Positions 7,654-14,375 of a DNA stretch of 15,959 nt are shown here, piece by piece (position 1 is the first letter of the stretch; every line of letters starts with the position of its first letter). This stretch comes from Myxococcales bacterium. GTDB taxonomy: Bacteria > Myxococcota > Polyangia > Fen-1088. The stretch covers positions 1 through 15,959 of the forward strand of contig PMBY01000520.1 in NCBI GenBank assembly GCA_003153875.1. The letters are read 5' to 3'. The notes beneath the pieces were generated by a model that saw only the letters and a list, made by a program, of their open reading frames with translations, searched no databases and was not told where the DNA came from. The translations under genes were made by a program, and so were the position numbers.

Positions 7654-9345
7654 ATGCAGAAGCAAAGACGGGATTTTCTCAAGATAACGGCCGCGGGCGC
7701 GGCGGGATTGGCGCTTGCAAGAGCGGACCGGGCGTTTGCGGCGTGGCCCACCACGGGAACATTGGCGGTCAATCCGACCATCAGCAACATGCGCGTCGTG
7801 GGGTGTGTCGACACGAAGATGATGAAGAGCACTCCGGCGATGACCTTCGCGGCACAGAACACCGCCATTGATACCGGCCGATTGCAGGCGAACATGGACG
7901 CCATGGCGATGCAACTGGCCAACCAGACCACCGCCGATGCGGCCTGGAAAGCCATCTTCAGGTCAGGCAAGGCGTGGAGTGCCACGAAAGTCGCCATCAA
8001 GGTGAACAGCCTTGAAACCAAGAACATGGCTCACGTGGCTATTGTGCAAAAGTTCTGCACCATACTCGCGGGTTATGGCGTGTTGCCGGCGAACATAATC
8101 ATTTACGATGGGCAGTCCGCCTACACCGGGACTTCACTGTACACTTCATATTTCAGCCTGACCGATACCACCAAGACCCCAGCGGTTGTCAGCAATCTCA
8201 ATGGTTCATTGGGGGGCGCGGTCAGCGCCGCGATTCCCGGCGGATCCTCCGCCACGTGTACCGCGCAAATCGCCAATGGCACGATCGACATTCTCATCAA
8301 TATCGCGAACAACAAAGGTCACGATTTGATGGGCAGGGCCACCCTGTGCATGAAGAACCATTTTGGCACATTTGCTCCCAAACACGACATCAACTACCTG
8401 TTCAACATCAACAAGAGCGATGCCATTCTCGGGGGGACCCCAGTGCGGCAGCAATTGTGTTTTGTCGATTCCTTGTTTACCAACAAGTCACAAAACACGG
8501 GAACGCCGGAGCTCATGCCTTGCTATCTGACTATGGGCGTGTTTGCTCCTGCGGTTGACTACCTGACTATCAAGAAAGTCCGCGAGGAGGTTTCGGGGTT
8601 GACCCATGATGCGGCCACCATCAACTCCTATCTGACGACGTTCGGCTACACCACCACCGACCCGGTTTGGGTTTTGGTGCCGCCCGCTGGCGGCGCAACC
8701 GGCGCCGACGCAGGTGCGGGCGGGGCTGGAGGGTCGGGCGGCGCGGGCGGCAGCGGCGGAGCCAGCGGATCCGCCGGGGCGAGTGGCGGCGGCACTAGTG
8801 GGTCCGCAGGAGCGCGCGGCGGGGGCACCAGTGGGTCCGCAGGCGCAGGTGGCGGCGGGAGCAGTGGGACCGGAGGCGGGCGCAGCGGGGGGACCAGCGG
8901 GTCCGCGGGTGCGGGCAGCAGCGGTGCTGGTGCTACCGGCGGCGCGAGCAACAGCGGCGGAATCAGCGGGACCGGCGGCGCGGGCAGCGGCGGTGCGAGC
9001 GCCACCGACGGTGCCACCGCTAGCGGCGGCGTCACGTCAGGCGACGGTGGCACTAAGTCAACCGGCGGCGCGGCGACTAGCGTGGCCTCGGCAGCCGGAG
9101 GCGTGACGACGACCGGCGGAACCACGGCCGGAGGCGGGACGAGCGCGGGTCCAGTGGGCGGCAGTGGTGGCAGCCCCGGAACGACCGCAGCGACTGGGAC
9201 GAATGCCACCGGCGGGAATTCAGGGAGCGGCTGCAATGTGGCCGGGATCGACCGCAGAATCAGCCGCTGGGGCACGATGCTGGCGCTCGGCGCCGCGGTC
9301 GCGGCAAAACTTCGGCGCCTGGTTAGCGGCGACGATCAGTCGTAG
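7654..9345 (+). CDS. Tat-exported DUF362-like protein with Gly-rich stalk and C-terminal anchor (copy 1)
   Basis: The frame is open from 7537, but ATG 7654 is preferred: AGAAGGA lies seven bases upstream, it starts the twin-arginine signal RRDFLK (residues 5-10), and the equivalent upstream ATG in the paralogue is followed by a stop. The 563-residue protein has a Tat signal to about AFA-A29, then a domain to ~342 resembling DUF362 (MRVVGCVDTKM, KVAIKVN, NIIIYDG, NNKGHDLMGRA, CMKNHFG). Residues ~343-524 are a Gly/Ser/Ala/Thr stalk. The tail has Cys527, a short hydrophobic stretch (MLALGAAVAA) and KLRR, a variant of the MYXO-CTERM pattern. Tat export implies folding, perhaps with a cofactor, in the cytoplasm. 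The biochemical role is unknown. The paralogue lies at 11119. Confidence 0.82.
   Translation: MQKQRRDFLKITAAGAAGLALARADRAFAAWPTTGTLAVNPTISNMRVVGCVDTKMMKSTPAMTFAAQNTAIDTGRLQANMDAMAMQLANQTTADAAWKAIFRSGKAWSATKVAIKVNSLETKNMAHVAIVQKFCTILAGYGVLPANIIIYDGQSAYTGTSLYTSYFSLTDTTKTPAVVSNLNGSLGGAVSAAIPGGSSATCTAQIANGTIDILINIANNKGHDLMGRATLCMKNHFGTFAPKHDINYLFNINKSDAILGGTPVRQQLCFVDSLFTNKSQNTGTPELMPCYLTMGVFAPAVDYLTIKKVREEVSGLTHDAATINSYLTTFGYTTTDPVWVLVPPAGGATGADAGAGGAGGSGGAGGSGGASGSAGASGGGTSGSAGARGGGTSGSAGAGGGGSSGTGGGRSGGTSGSAGAGSSGAGATGGASNSGGISGTGGAGSGGASATDGATASGGVTSGDGGTKSTGGAATSVASAAGGVTTTGGTTAGGGTSAGPVGGSGGSPGTTAATGTNATGGNSGSGCNVAGIDRRISRWGTMLALGAAVAAKLRRLVSGDDQS
8700..9230 (+). repeat. GC-rich low-complexity DNA encoding the copy 1 stalk
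   Basis: Imperfect repeats of GGC/GGG/AGC/ACC codons encode Gly/Ser/Ala/Thr units such as SGGGTSGSAGA. This stretch is far more diverged from the paralogue than the DUF362 domain is, consistent with slippage-driven evolution. Confidence 0.75.
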
Positions 9346-9367
9346 CGATATCGGTCGTCCAGAGTCA

Positions 9368-9386
9368 CCGTCGGTCAGGCCGACGG
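9368..9386. terminator. Hairpin between convergent genes, possible bidirectional terminator
   Basis: A perfect 7-bp inverted repeat CCGTCGG-TCAGG-CCGACGG sits in the 61-bp gap between the ends of DUF362 copy 1 and molbindin. The stem is very GC-rich but no T-tract follows on either strand, so intrinsic termination is uncertain. Confidence 0.4.
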
Positions 9387-9406
9387 CAACCGCGTGCGCC
9401 CGGCTG

Positions 9407-9610
9407 CTACTTCGCGATCATCACTTCCGTCGCCTTGATAACTGCCGCGATCGGATCGCCTGTCTTGAGTCCCAGGCGGTCAACCGAACTCGCGGTGATG
9501 ATCGACACAAGATCCTGGCCTCCGATCTCGACGACGACCTCGGCCATGAGGTCGCCCTTCTTGATGCTTTTGACGGTCCCTTTGAGTTGGTTTCGCGCGC
9601 TGATGTTCAT
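9407..9610 (-). CDS. mop: Molbindin (Mop/TOBE-domain oxyanion-binding protein)
   Basis: The start at ATG 9610 is preceded by GGGGAG and gives 67 residues, the usual size of single-domain molbindins. The sequence follows the Mop pattern: SARNQLKGTV at the N-terminus, a VVVEIGG strand, SIITASSVDRLGL and GDPIAAVIKATEVMI at the end. Molbindins assemble into hexamers that bind molybdate or tungstate in the cytoplasm, for storage or sensing. The gene lies 108 bp downstream of the XRE-PBP regulator on the same strand and may be read from that promoter. No modABC transporter or molybdoenzyme gene is visible in the window. Confidence 0.92.
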   Translation of the reverse strand: MNISARNQLKGTVKSIKKGDLMAEVVVEIGGQDLVSIITASSVDRLGLKTGDPIAAVIKATEVMIAK

Positions 9611-9718
9611 GCTTTGCTCCCCTGCTTGCGACTGGTTGTGAGGATATTCGTACCAGCGTTGGATGTTGGGTCGTAGCTGCGGGTGACTGTCTTCTGGAGT
9701 GGCGTCTGCGGCAGCCAA

Positions 9719-10900
9719 TCAACCGGATCGGGTTTCTCCAACCTGATGTCCTGACTCATGCGTGATGTACCCGCCCACAGTGTCGAGTTCGCGCCGGAAG
9801 GTTCTGCTCCCCAGAGTGTCGACCAGGCGCTCGACTCTCGGATCGGTCGCCAGTGTGCGAGGGATCACCAGGTCGAAACGTTCCACCGCGAGGGGAATGA
9901 ATCCCAGCCCGAAGGCGGCCGCGGCGCTGCGAATGGCGATGCCCGCGTCCGCGGCGCCCATGGCAATCGCTTGCGCAACTTCCATGTGTCCCAGGGCTAC
10001 GCTTCCGCTGCCACGCATAGCCTCGGGAGAGACTTTCTTGGCTCTCAGCGCTTGTTCGAGCAGCTTGTTCGCTCCTGCACCGGGCTCGCGTTGGATCAGA
10101 CGGATCCTCCGACGGACGAGATCTTCCACGCCTCGGATTTCGAGCGGATTGCCAGCGCGAACGATGATTCCCTGTTCCCAGGATGCGAAGTTGACGAAAA
10201 GCATGGCGCGGCCAGGTAGCGCGCGTCGAACGAACGGGATGTTGAATTCACGCGTCGCCTCGTCGCACAGGTGAAGACCAGCGACATGTACTTCGCCCCG
10301 CCCGAGAGCATCGAGCGCTGCCATACTTGAGCCCTGAACCCACGAGATGTGAATTCCTGCAGGCTCCTGGCCGAGCCGCGCGGCGAGCATCCCCAGCGCG
10401 GGCGCGCATCCCATGACCACGAGCCGCCGGCGGACAGCGTCCATGTCTCCCAGAGGTTCGATTCGGACCGTTCGCCCGCGGCCACGTCGCCGAGGCCAAG
10501 GAATCACCAGTCCATCGGCGGCCTGGGAAAAGGACTCGCTACGCCGAGGGTCGATGGGATGCGCGATCCACTGCCCGTTAATCTCGGCTAGGGAGACACG
10601 GGGGCTGTTTGACTCAAGCGCCGAGGGGCCGCCCGCGATGGTTGCCTCCAGCGGCGCGGGCGGAATGTTGAGACAAAAGAGAGACTCGATCCGACAGCCG
10701 AGAACCAGGGCGAGGCGGAGCGCAACGTCGGTCCCTGGAACCACGCGGCCGCTCTCCAAGCCACACAGGCTCTGTCGCGACAGGCCGATCTTCTTCGCGA
10801 GCTGAAGCTGGCTCAGCCCACGGGCCAGGCGAAACTCCTTCAGCGAGGTGCGAATCACGGGCGACCTGGCCGCCTTCGCCGTGTCGGGTCGACCTGACAT
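9719..10900 (-). CDS. XRE-family HTH regulator fused to PBP-like substrate-binding domain
   Basis: The start is taken as ATG 10900 (393 residues); a TTG at 10936 extends the frame but falls on the -35 element of a good promoter. Residues ~17-75 are a Cro/CI-type helix-turn-helix (FRLARGLSQLQLAKKIGLSR ... LESGR). After a linker, residues ~155-370 resemble a periplasmic-binding-protein domain of the molybdate-related kind (PF12727-like): VMGCAPALGMLA, SSMAALDALGRGEVHVAGLH, AMLFVNFASWEQGI, REPGAGAN, and AVAQA-like helices near the end. Such HTH-PBP fusions are one-component regulators that bind a small ligand inside the cell, often linked to molybdate or molybdopterin genes. Molbindin downstream supports oxyanion sensing here. 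A palindrome at its own start suggests autoregulation. Confidence 0.88.
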   Translation of the reverse strand: MSGRPDTAKAARSPVIRTSLKEFRLARGLSQLQLAKKIGLSRQSLCGLESGRVVPGTDVALRLALVLGCRIESLFCLNIPPAPLEATIAGGPSALESNSPRVSLAEINGQWIAHPIDPRRSESFSQAADGLVIPWPRRRGRGRTVRIEPLGDMDAVRRRLVVMGCAPALGMLAARLGQEPAGIHISWVQGSSMAALDALGRGEVHVAGLHLCDEATREFNIPFVRRALPGRAMLFVNFASWEQGIIVRAGNPLEIRGVEDLVRRRIRLIQREPGAGANKLLEQALRAKKVSPEAMRGSGSVALGHMEVAQAIAMGAADAGIAIRSAAAAFGLGFIPLAVERFDLVIPRTLATDPRVERLVDTLGSRTFRRELDTVGGYITHESGHQVGETRSG

Positions 10901-10906
10901 CAGGTC
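10891..10906. promoter_or_regulatory. Palindromic operator candidate over the regulator start codon
   Basis: GACCTGACATCAGGTC is a perfect palindrome of 7-bp arms around a 2-bp centre. It covers the predicted transcription start and ATG of the XRE-PBP gene, where a bound regulator would block transcription. The half ACCTGATGTC recurs at 9741-9750 inside the 3' end of the same gene. Confidence 0.55.
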
Positions 10907-10907
10907 A

Positions 10908-10936
10908 AATATGCTTGCGCCAACTGGAGACGTCAA
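10908..10936 (-). promoter_or_regulatory. Sigma70-type promoter of the XRE-PBP regulator
   Basis: On the minus strand TTGACG (10936-10931) is followed after exactly 17 bp by CATATT (10913-10908). That is 5/6 and 4/6 matches to consensus. Transcription would begin near 10901, one base before ATG 10900, so the mRNA would be leaderless or nearly so. Confidence 0.55.
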
Positions 10937-11035
10937 CTAACTTTGGTCTGTATCGGTCTGGCGCCATGCTCCCGGCTATTCCATCTGGAACGAAAGATGA
11001 GCCGCCTTGGTGGGTGCCCGTCACTACAGTGGAGA

Positions 11036-11052
11036 GGTTTCCATCAGAAACC
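11036..11052. promoter_or_regulatory. Inverted repeat upstream of DUF362 copy 2
   Basis: GGTTTC-CATCA-GAAACC has perfect 6-bp arms and lies 67 bp before the start of copy 2 in the divergent region shared with the regulator. It may be a protein-binding site. A weaker related element (TTTC...GAAA, around 7484-7498) lies upstream of copy 1. Confidence 0.3.
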
Positions 11053-11118
11053 GGGCCCACCCCACATTCAGCCATGAACAGCCTCGGTCAGCCGTCCGCT
11101 TCCTAGAAGGAGTTTTTC

Positions 11119-12858
11119 ATGAAGAACGAGAGACGGGATTTTCTCAAGATCACGGCCGCGGGTGCGGCGGGATTGGCGCTTGCAAGAGCGGACAGGGTAT
11201 TTGCGGCATGGCCCGCCTCGGGCACGCTGGCGGTGAATCCCAACATCAGCAACATGCGCGTCGTGGCGTGTGTCGACACGAAGATGCTGAAGGTCGCCGT
11301 GACAAATCCGACCTTCGCATCGGAAAATGCGGCGGTTGATTCCGCCCGGGTGCAGGCGAACATGGATGCCATGGCCATGCAACTGGCCCAACAACCCACT
11401 GCCGATGCGGCATGGAAAGCCATCTTCAGGTCAAGCAAGGCGTGGAATGCCACGAAAGTCGCCATAAAGATAAATACCATTGAGCCAATGGACCAGGCCC
11501 GCATAGCCGTGGTTCAGAAATTCTGCGAGATCTTCCTGGGCTTTGGCGTGCCAGGGGCAAACATCATCCTTTATGATGGGAATTCGACGTACAACAAGAG
11601 GATGAATCTTGACTATGGTCCGTATTTCAGTCTGACCGATACCACGAAGACTCAGGCGGTGGTCAGCAACCTCAACGACTCATTGGGGGGCACAGCCAAG
11701 GCGGCCATTCCCGGCGGAACCACTGCCAACTGCACCGCGGACATTGCGAATGGCAACGTCGACATTCTCGTGAATATCGCCAACAACAAGGGCCACACGC
11801 TGATGGGCAAGGCCACGCTGAGCATGAAGAACCATTTCGGCACCTTTGCCCCGAACCACGACAACACCTATTGTTTCAACATCAACAAGAGCGATGCCAT
11901 TCTCGGCGGAAACCCCGTGCGTCAGCAATTGTGTTTCATCGACTCGCTTTTTGCCAACAAGGCATCCAATCAAGGCGCGCCGGAGGCTTCTCCGTGCTAT
12001 CTGATTATGGGAACCTTCGGTCCCGCGGTTGACTACCTTACTGTCAAGAAGGTCCGCGAAGCAGTCATGGGGTGCACCCACGATTCGGCCGTCATCAACT
12101 CCTACCTGACGACTTTCGGATACGCCACCACCGATCCGGTGTGGGTTGTGGTGCCGCCGGCTGGCGGTACAACCAACCCTGACGGAGGCACGGGCGGGGC
12201 TGGAGGGGCGGGCGGCAGCGGGGGGGCCGGCGGATCCGGAGGGGCGAGCGGCGGCGGGACCAGTGGGGCCGGAGGAACGCGCAGCGGCGGGACCAACGGG
12301 TCTGCAGGCGCAGGTGGCGGTGGAACCAGTGGGACTGGAGGAACGCGCGGCGGTGGAACCAGCGGGTCCGCAGGGGCAGGCGGCGGCGGTGCCGGCGCTC
12401 CGGGAGGTTCGAGCGGCGGCGGCGGAAGCGTCGGGACTGGAGGGGTTCCGAGCGGCGGGACGAGTGGGTCAGGTGGCGCGAGCAGCAGTGGCGCCAGCGC
12501 CACCGGCGGTGCTAGCGCTACCGGCGGTGCGACTGCCGGCGCGACGTCTGGCGGCGGGGGCGCCGGGGGAACGGGCGGCGCGGCGACCAGCGCTGCCTCG
12601 GCAGCGGGCGGCTCGCCGGCAACCGGCGGAACAAAGGCCGGAGGCGGGACGACCGCGAGTCCAATGGGCGGCAGTGGCGGCAACACCGGAACGACCGAAG
12701 CGACTGGGACGAATGTCACCGGCGGGAATTCGGGGAGCGGCTGCAGCGTGGCCGGGGGCGAACGCAGGGCCACCCGGTGGGGTGCGATGCTGGCGATCGG
12801 TGCCGTGGTGGCGGCAAAACTTCGGCGCCTGGTCGGCGGCGACGATCAGTCGTCGTGA
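11119..12858 (+). CDS. Tat-exported DUF362-like protein with Gly-rich stalk and C-terminal anchor (copy 2)
   Basis: AGAAGGAG six bases before ATG 11119 fixes the start. The 579-residue product begins with a twin-arginine signal (RRDFLK, residues 5-10; LALARADRVFA) and has the same DUF362-like domain as copy 1 up to ~345, with long identical stretches (VVSNLN, NIANNKGH, KNHFGTFAP, NINKSDAILGG, PVRQQLCF). Residues ~346-541 are the Gly/Ser/Ala/Thr stalk. The end repeats Cys542, a short hydrophobic stretch (MLAIGAVVAA) and KLRRLVGGDD. It differs from copy 1 by an insertion after VDTKM and another after the YDGNSTY motif, and its stalk is largely unrelated in detail. It is divergent from the XRE-PBP regulator, 218 bp apart, so control by that regulator is plausible. 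Molecular function is unknown. Confidence 0.85.
   Translation: MKNERRDFLKITAAGAAGLALARADRVFAAWPASGTLAVNPNISNMRVVACVDTKMLKVAVTNPTFASENAAVDSARVQANMDAMAMQLAQQPTADAAWKAIFRSSKAWNATKVAIKINTIEPMDQARIAVVQKFCEIFLGFGVPGANIILYDGNSTYNKRMNLDYGPYFSLTDTTKTQAVVSNLNDSLGGTAKAAIPGGTTANCTADIANGNVDILVNIANNKGHTLMGKATLSMKNHFGTFAPNHDNTYCFNINKSDAILGGNPVRQQLCFIDSLFANKASNQGAPEASPCYLIMGTFGPAVDYLTVKKVREAVMGCTHDSAVINSYLTTFGYATTDPVWVVVPPAGGTTNPDGGTGGAGGAGGSGGAGGSGGASGGGTSGAGGTRSGGTNGSAGAGGGGTSGTGGTRGGGTSGSAGAGGGGAGAPGGSSGGGGSVGTGGVPSGGTSGSGGASSSGASATGGASATGGATAGATSGGGGAGGTGGAATSAASAAGGSPATGGTKAGGGTTASPMGGSGGNTGTTEATGTNVTGGNSGSGCSVAGGERRATRWGAMLAIGAVVAAKLRRLVGGDDQSS
12170..12740 (+). repeat. GC-rich low-complexity DNA encoding the copy 2 stalk
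   Basis: About 570 bp of imperfect GGC/GGG/AGC units, for example GGTSGTGGTRGGGTSGSAGA-type peptides. Opposite-strand Pro-rich frames here are composition shadows. Confidence 0.75.
12840..12855 (+). terminator. Hairpin ending at the stop codon of DUF362 copy 2
   Basis: CGACGA-TCAG-TCGTCG forms a perfect 6-bp stem with a 4-base loop, abutting the TGA at 12856. The same element, with one arm mismatch, ends copy 1 at ~9337-9349. No T-tract follows. Because it also encodes the conserved GDDQS tail, conservation may be at the protein level only. Confidence 0.25.
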
Positions 12859-13022
12859 TCGACTCAACGACACGGCGGGCAAAGCCCGGGCGACGGATTT
12901 TCGGTGGCCACACGGGAATCCGCTGCAGGGCCGGTGTATTGTCGGCCGCCATTCTTGCCGCGTGCTCAAACTCGTCGTCTGCTAGTATCCGCAACACTAT
13001 CTGACGTTCAAAGGACAACTCC

Positions 13023-13589
13023 ATGGAAATCAGAACCGTGAGGACTCTCTCTTGTCTCGCATGTTTGTTCTCGGCTGCAGTTGGCGCGGGCTGCGGAAGC
13101 AGTCCAAGCAGTCCCAGCAGTACCCCCCTCGACCCGGCGGCATTTGGTCAGAAATACAAGATTGCCGACAATCAGATTCCCGGCTGGACAGAGGATCCGA
13201 GCGGCTATTGGACTGGCACAAATCTGATTGAGTCGGGAATCGACGGCGGCAATATGGCCTATGACAGCAACGGGTTCCGGCAGGGCATGTTCGAGACTCT
13301 GGTTGATGGTCCGAATCAGAGCTGCGAACTGCGAGCCATGGATTTCGGCGACGATGTTCACGCCACGAAGATGTTCGCGGCTGCAGTGAAGACCAATTCT
13401 GCTTCTATCGCGATTCCGCCGTTCGACATATCGGTCGCGGCCGCAGATTCGGTGATTGGTGGTATCAAGACCGTTGCCCACTTCAAGGCATCGTACTTCG
13501 AGGTGAGCTTGCTGGGGTACGCTGACCAAAGTTCGGCAATCTCAGACGCAGCGCTGTTCCTGCAACAGCTTCAGACAGACACTAAGTAG
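13023..13589 (+). CDS. Small hypothetical lipoprotein
   Basis: AAAGGA lies nine bases before ATG 13023. The 188-residue product has a signal peptide ending VGAG-C (Cys24) and a short Ser/Pro spacer (SSPSSPSS), so it is probably lipid-anchored. The mature part, about 150 residues, starts with FGQKYKIADNQIPGW and contains YWTGTNL, a Gly-rich MAYDSNGFRQGM segment and a C-terminal helix (DAALFLQQLQTDTK). I do not recognise the family; the look is of a small alpha/beta periplasmic domain. It lacks the long Gly linker of its neighbours. The gene lies 164 bp after DUF362 copy 2, so co-transcription is possible but not evident, and it ends 13 bp from the convergent Cys-rich gene. Confidence 0.75.
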   Translation: MEIRTVRTLSCLACLFSAAVGAGCGSSPSSPSSTPLDPAAFGQKYKIADNQIPGWTEDPSGYWTGTNLIESGIDGGNMAYDSNGFRQGMFETLVDGPNQSCELRAMDFGDDVHATKMFAAAVKTNSASIAIPPFDISVAAADSVIGGIKTVAHFKASYFEVSLLGYADQSSAISDAALFLQQLQTDTK

Positions 13590-13602
13590 ATTCTTCATTG
13601 CG

Positions 13603-13923
13603 TCAGGCCCGAAGCTCTTTGATTCGCTCTTCCACAGCCTGCGCCTCGGTCTTGAGCTCGCTCAGGTACGACTCAAGTTCGGCGATCACCTCGGCCTTGC
13701 TCCGGTAGCGACGCCGGAACCCACCGCGTTCACCGTCACAGCAGCACCCGGCTTGTCCGCCGTCGCAGCCGCAGGCGCCTTTCCGGCCGCCACACCCGCA
13801 ACCGCCGCGTTCGGCGGAGCAGCCGCATGGACAGCCGGATTGGCACTCGCACTCCGATTGGCATGTGCAGTCCTGGCCATGATGTTGATGACGGTGTTGT
13901 CCGCTTGTCTCGCAAGAACACAT
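13603..13923 (-). CDS. Cys-rich metal-binding-like small protein with C-terminal coiled coil
   Basis: ATG 13923 follows the PadR stop by 2 bp, with GAGAGG upstream. The 106-residue product has 16 cysteines in residues 2-62, mostly as CxC pairs (2/4, 19/21, 25/27, 31/33/35, 42/44, 51/53) plus CCC at 60-62, and a His-rich patch HRHQHH at 10-15. Residues ~76-105 (SKAEVIAELESYLSELKTEA and on) form an amphipathic coiled coil. The layout, a Gly/Cys-rich head and a short coiled-coil tail next to a PadR gene, recalls small DUF5320-type proteins, an assignment from memory. The Cys content suggests binding of soft metals or metalloids. Tight spacing implies one operon with the PadR gene. Confidence 0.75.
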   Translation of the reverse strand: MCSCETSGQHRHQHHGQDCTCQSECECQSGCPCGCSAERGGCGCGGRKGACGCDGGQAGCCCDGERGGFRRRYRSKAEVIAELESYLSELKTEAQAVEERIKELRA

Positions 13924-13925
13924 GA

Positions 13926-14327
13926 TCAGCCTCTCTTTCGGGGTTTGGCAGAGCGACGCTCCGCAATGGATTCGTACTCGGCAAGGAACTCGCCCAGGTG
14001 CGTCCTGGTCTTGCGGATCTCGGCTGCCCAGGTATCGAGGTGCTCGCGACCGATCTTGGTGAGTTCGTAGATGCGTCTGGCCGGCCCATGCCCGCCGGTG
14101 TCCCAAGCAGATCGCACGACTTCGGCTTCTTCCAGTTGTCGCAGGGTCCGGTACAACATTCCGGGGTCAGACAGGTTTTCCGCGCCAGGAATGGCGCGAA
14201 GGGCCTCCATCAGCTCGTAGCCGTGACTTGCCTTCTTCGCTAGGAGCAGCAACAGGCGCGGCTGGATGAAGCCGCGCACCTCGCAACCGCAGCGGCAACC
14301 ACATCCTTGTTTGGGTTCGGGGCACAT
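13926..14327 (-). CDS. PadR-family transcriptional regulator with N-terminal Cys cluster
   Basis: ATG 14327 is preceded by GAGAAG and gives 133 residues; a TTG at 14348 lies inside the -10 element and is rejected. The first 15 residues contain five Cys (2, 9, 11, 13, 15; GCGCRCGC), followed by the PadR winged helix: FIQPRLLLLLAKKASHGYEL, LSDPGMLYRTLRQLEEAEVV, and the wing GPARRIYELTKIGREHL. The C-terminal helix (~95-125) should mediate dimerisation. PadR proteins are usually repressors relieved by ligand. The Cys cluster, unusual for the family, suggests sensing of a metal or thiol-reactive species. A perfect palindrome in its own promoter points to autorepression together with the Cys-rich gene that follows 2 bp later. 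Confidence 0.88.
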   Translation of the reverse strand: MCPEPKQGCGCRCGCEVRGFIQPRLLLLLAKKASHGYELMEALRAIPGAENLSDPGMLYRTLRQLEEAEVVRSAWDTGGHGPARRIYELTKIGREHLDTWAAEIRKTRTHLGEFLAEYESIAERRSAKPRKRG

Positions 14328-14346
14328 GGTGAGCTTCTCAGGCGCC

Positions 14347-14375
14347 AATATATGAGTTCGTCATATAGATGTCAA
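14347..14375 (-). promoter_or_regulatory. Near-consensus sigma70 promoter of the padR operon
   Basis: On the minus strand TTGACA (14375-14370) and TATATT (14352-14347) are separated by exactly 17 bp, 6/6 and 5/6 matches to consensus. The predicted start, about 14340, gives a short leader with the GAGAAG ribosome binding site before ATG 14327. Confidence 0.75.
14349..14367. promoter_or_regulatory. Palindromic operator between -35 and -10 of the padR promoter
   Basis: TATATGA-GTTCG-TCATATA has perfect 7-bp arms around a 5-bp centre. It fills the spacer and overlaps the -10 box, the classic position for a repressor site. AT-rich, widely spaced palindromes are typical of PadR operators. Confidence 0.65.

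Noticed and set aside
8646..9275. Pro/Val-rich minus-strand frame resembling a Pro-rich protein, and its counterpart at 12102-12773
   Set aside because: Both are exact shadows of the Gly-rich stalks of the DUF362 paralogues.
9346..11118. The mop/XRE-PBP segment as a recent mobile insertion between the DUF362 copies
   Set aside because: No transposase, integrase, terminal repeats or target-site duplication is visible at the borders.
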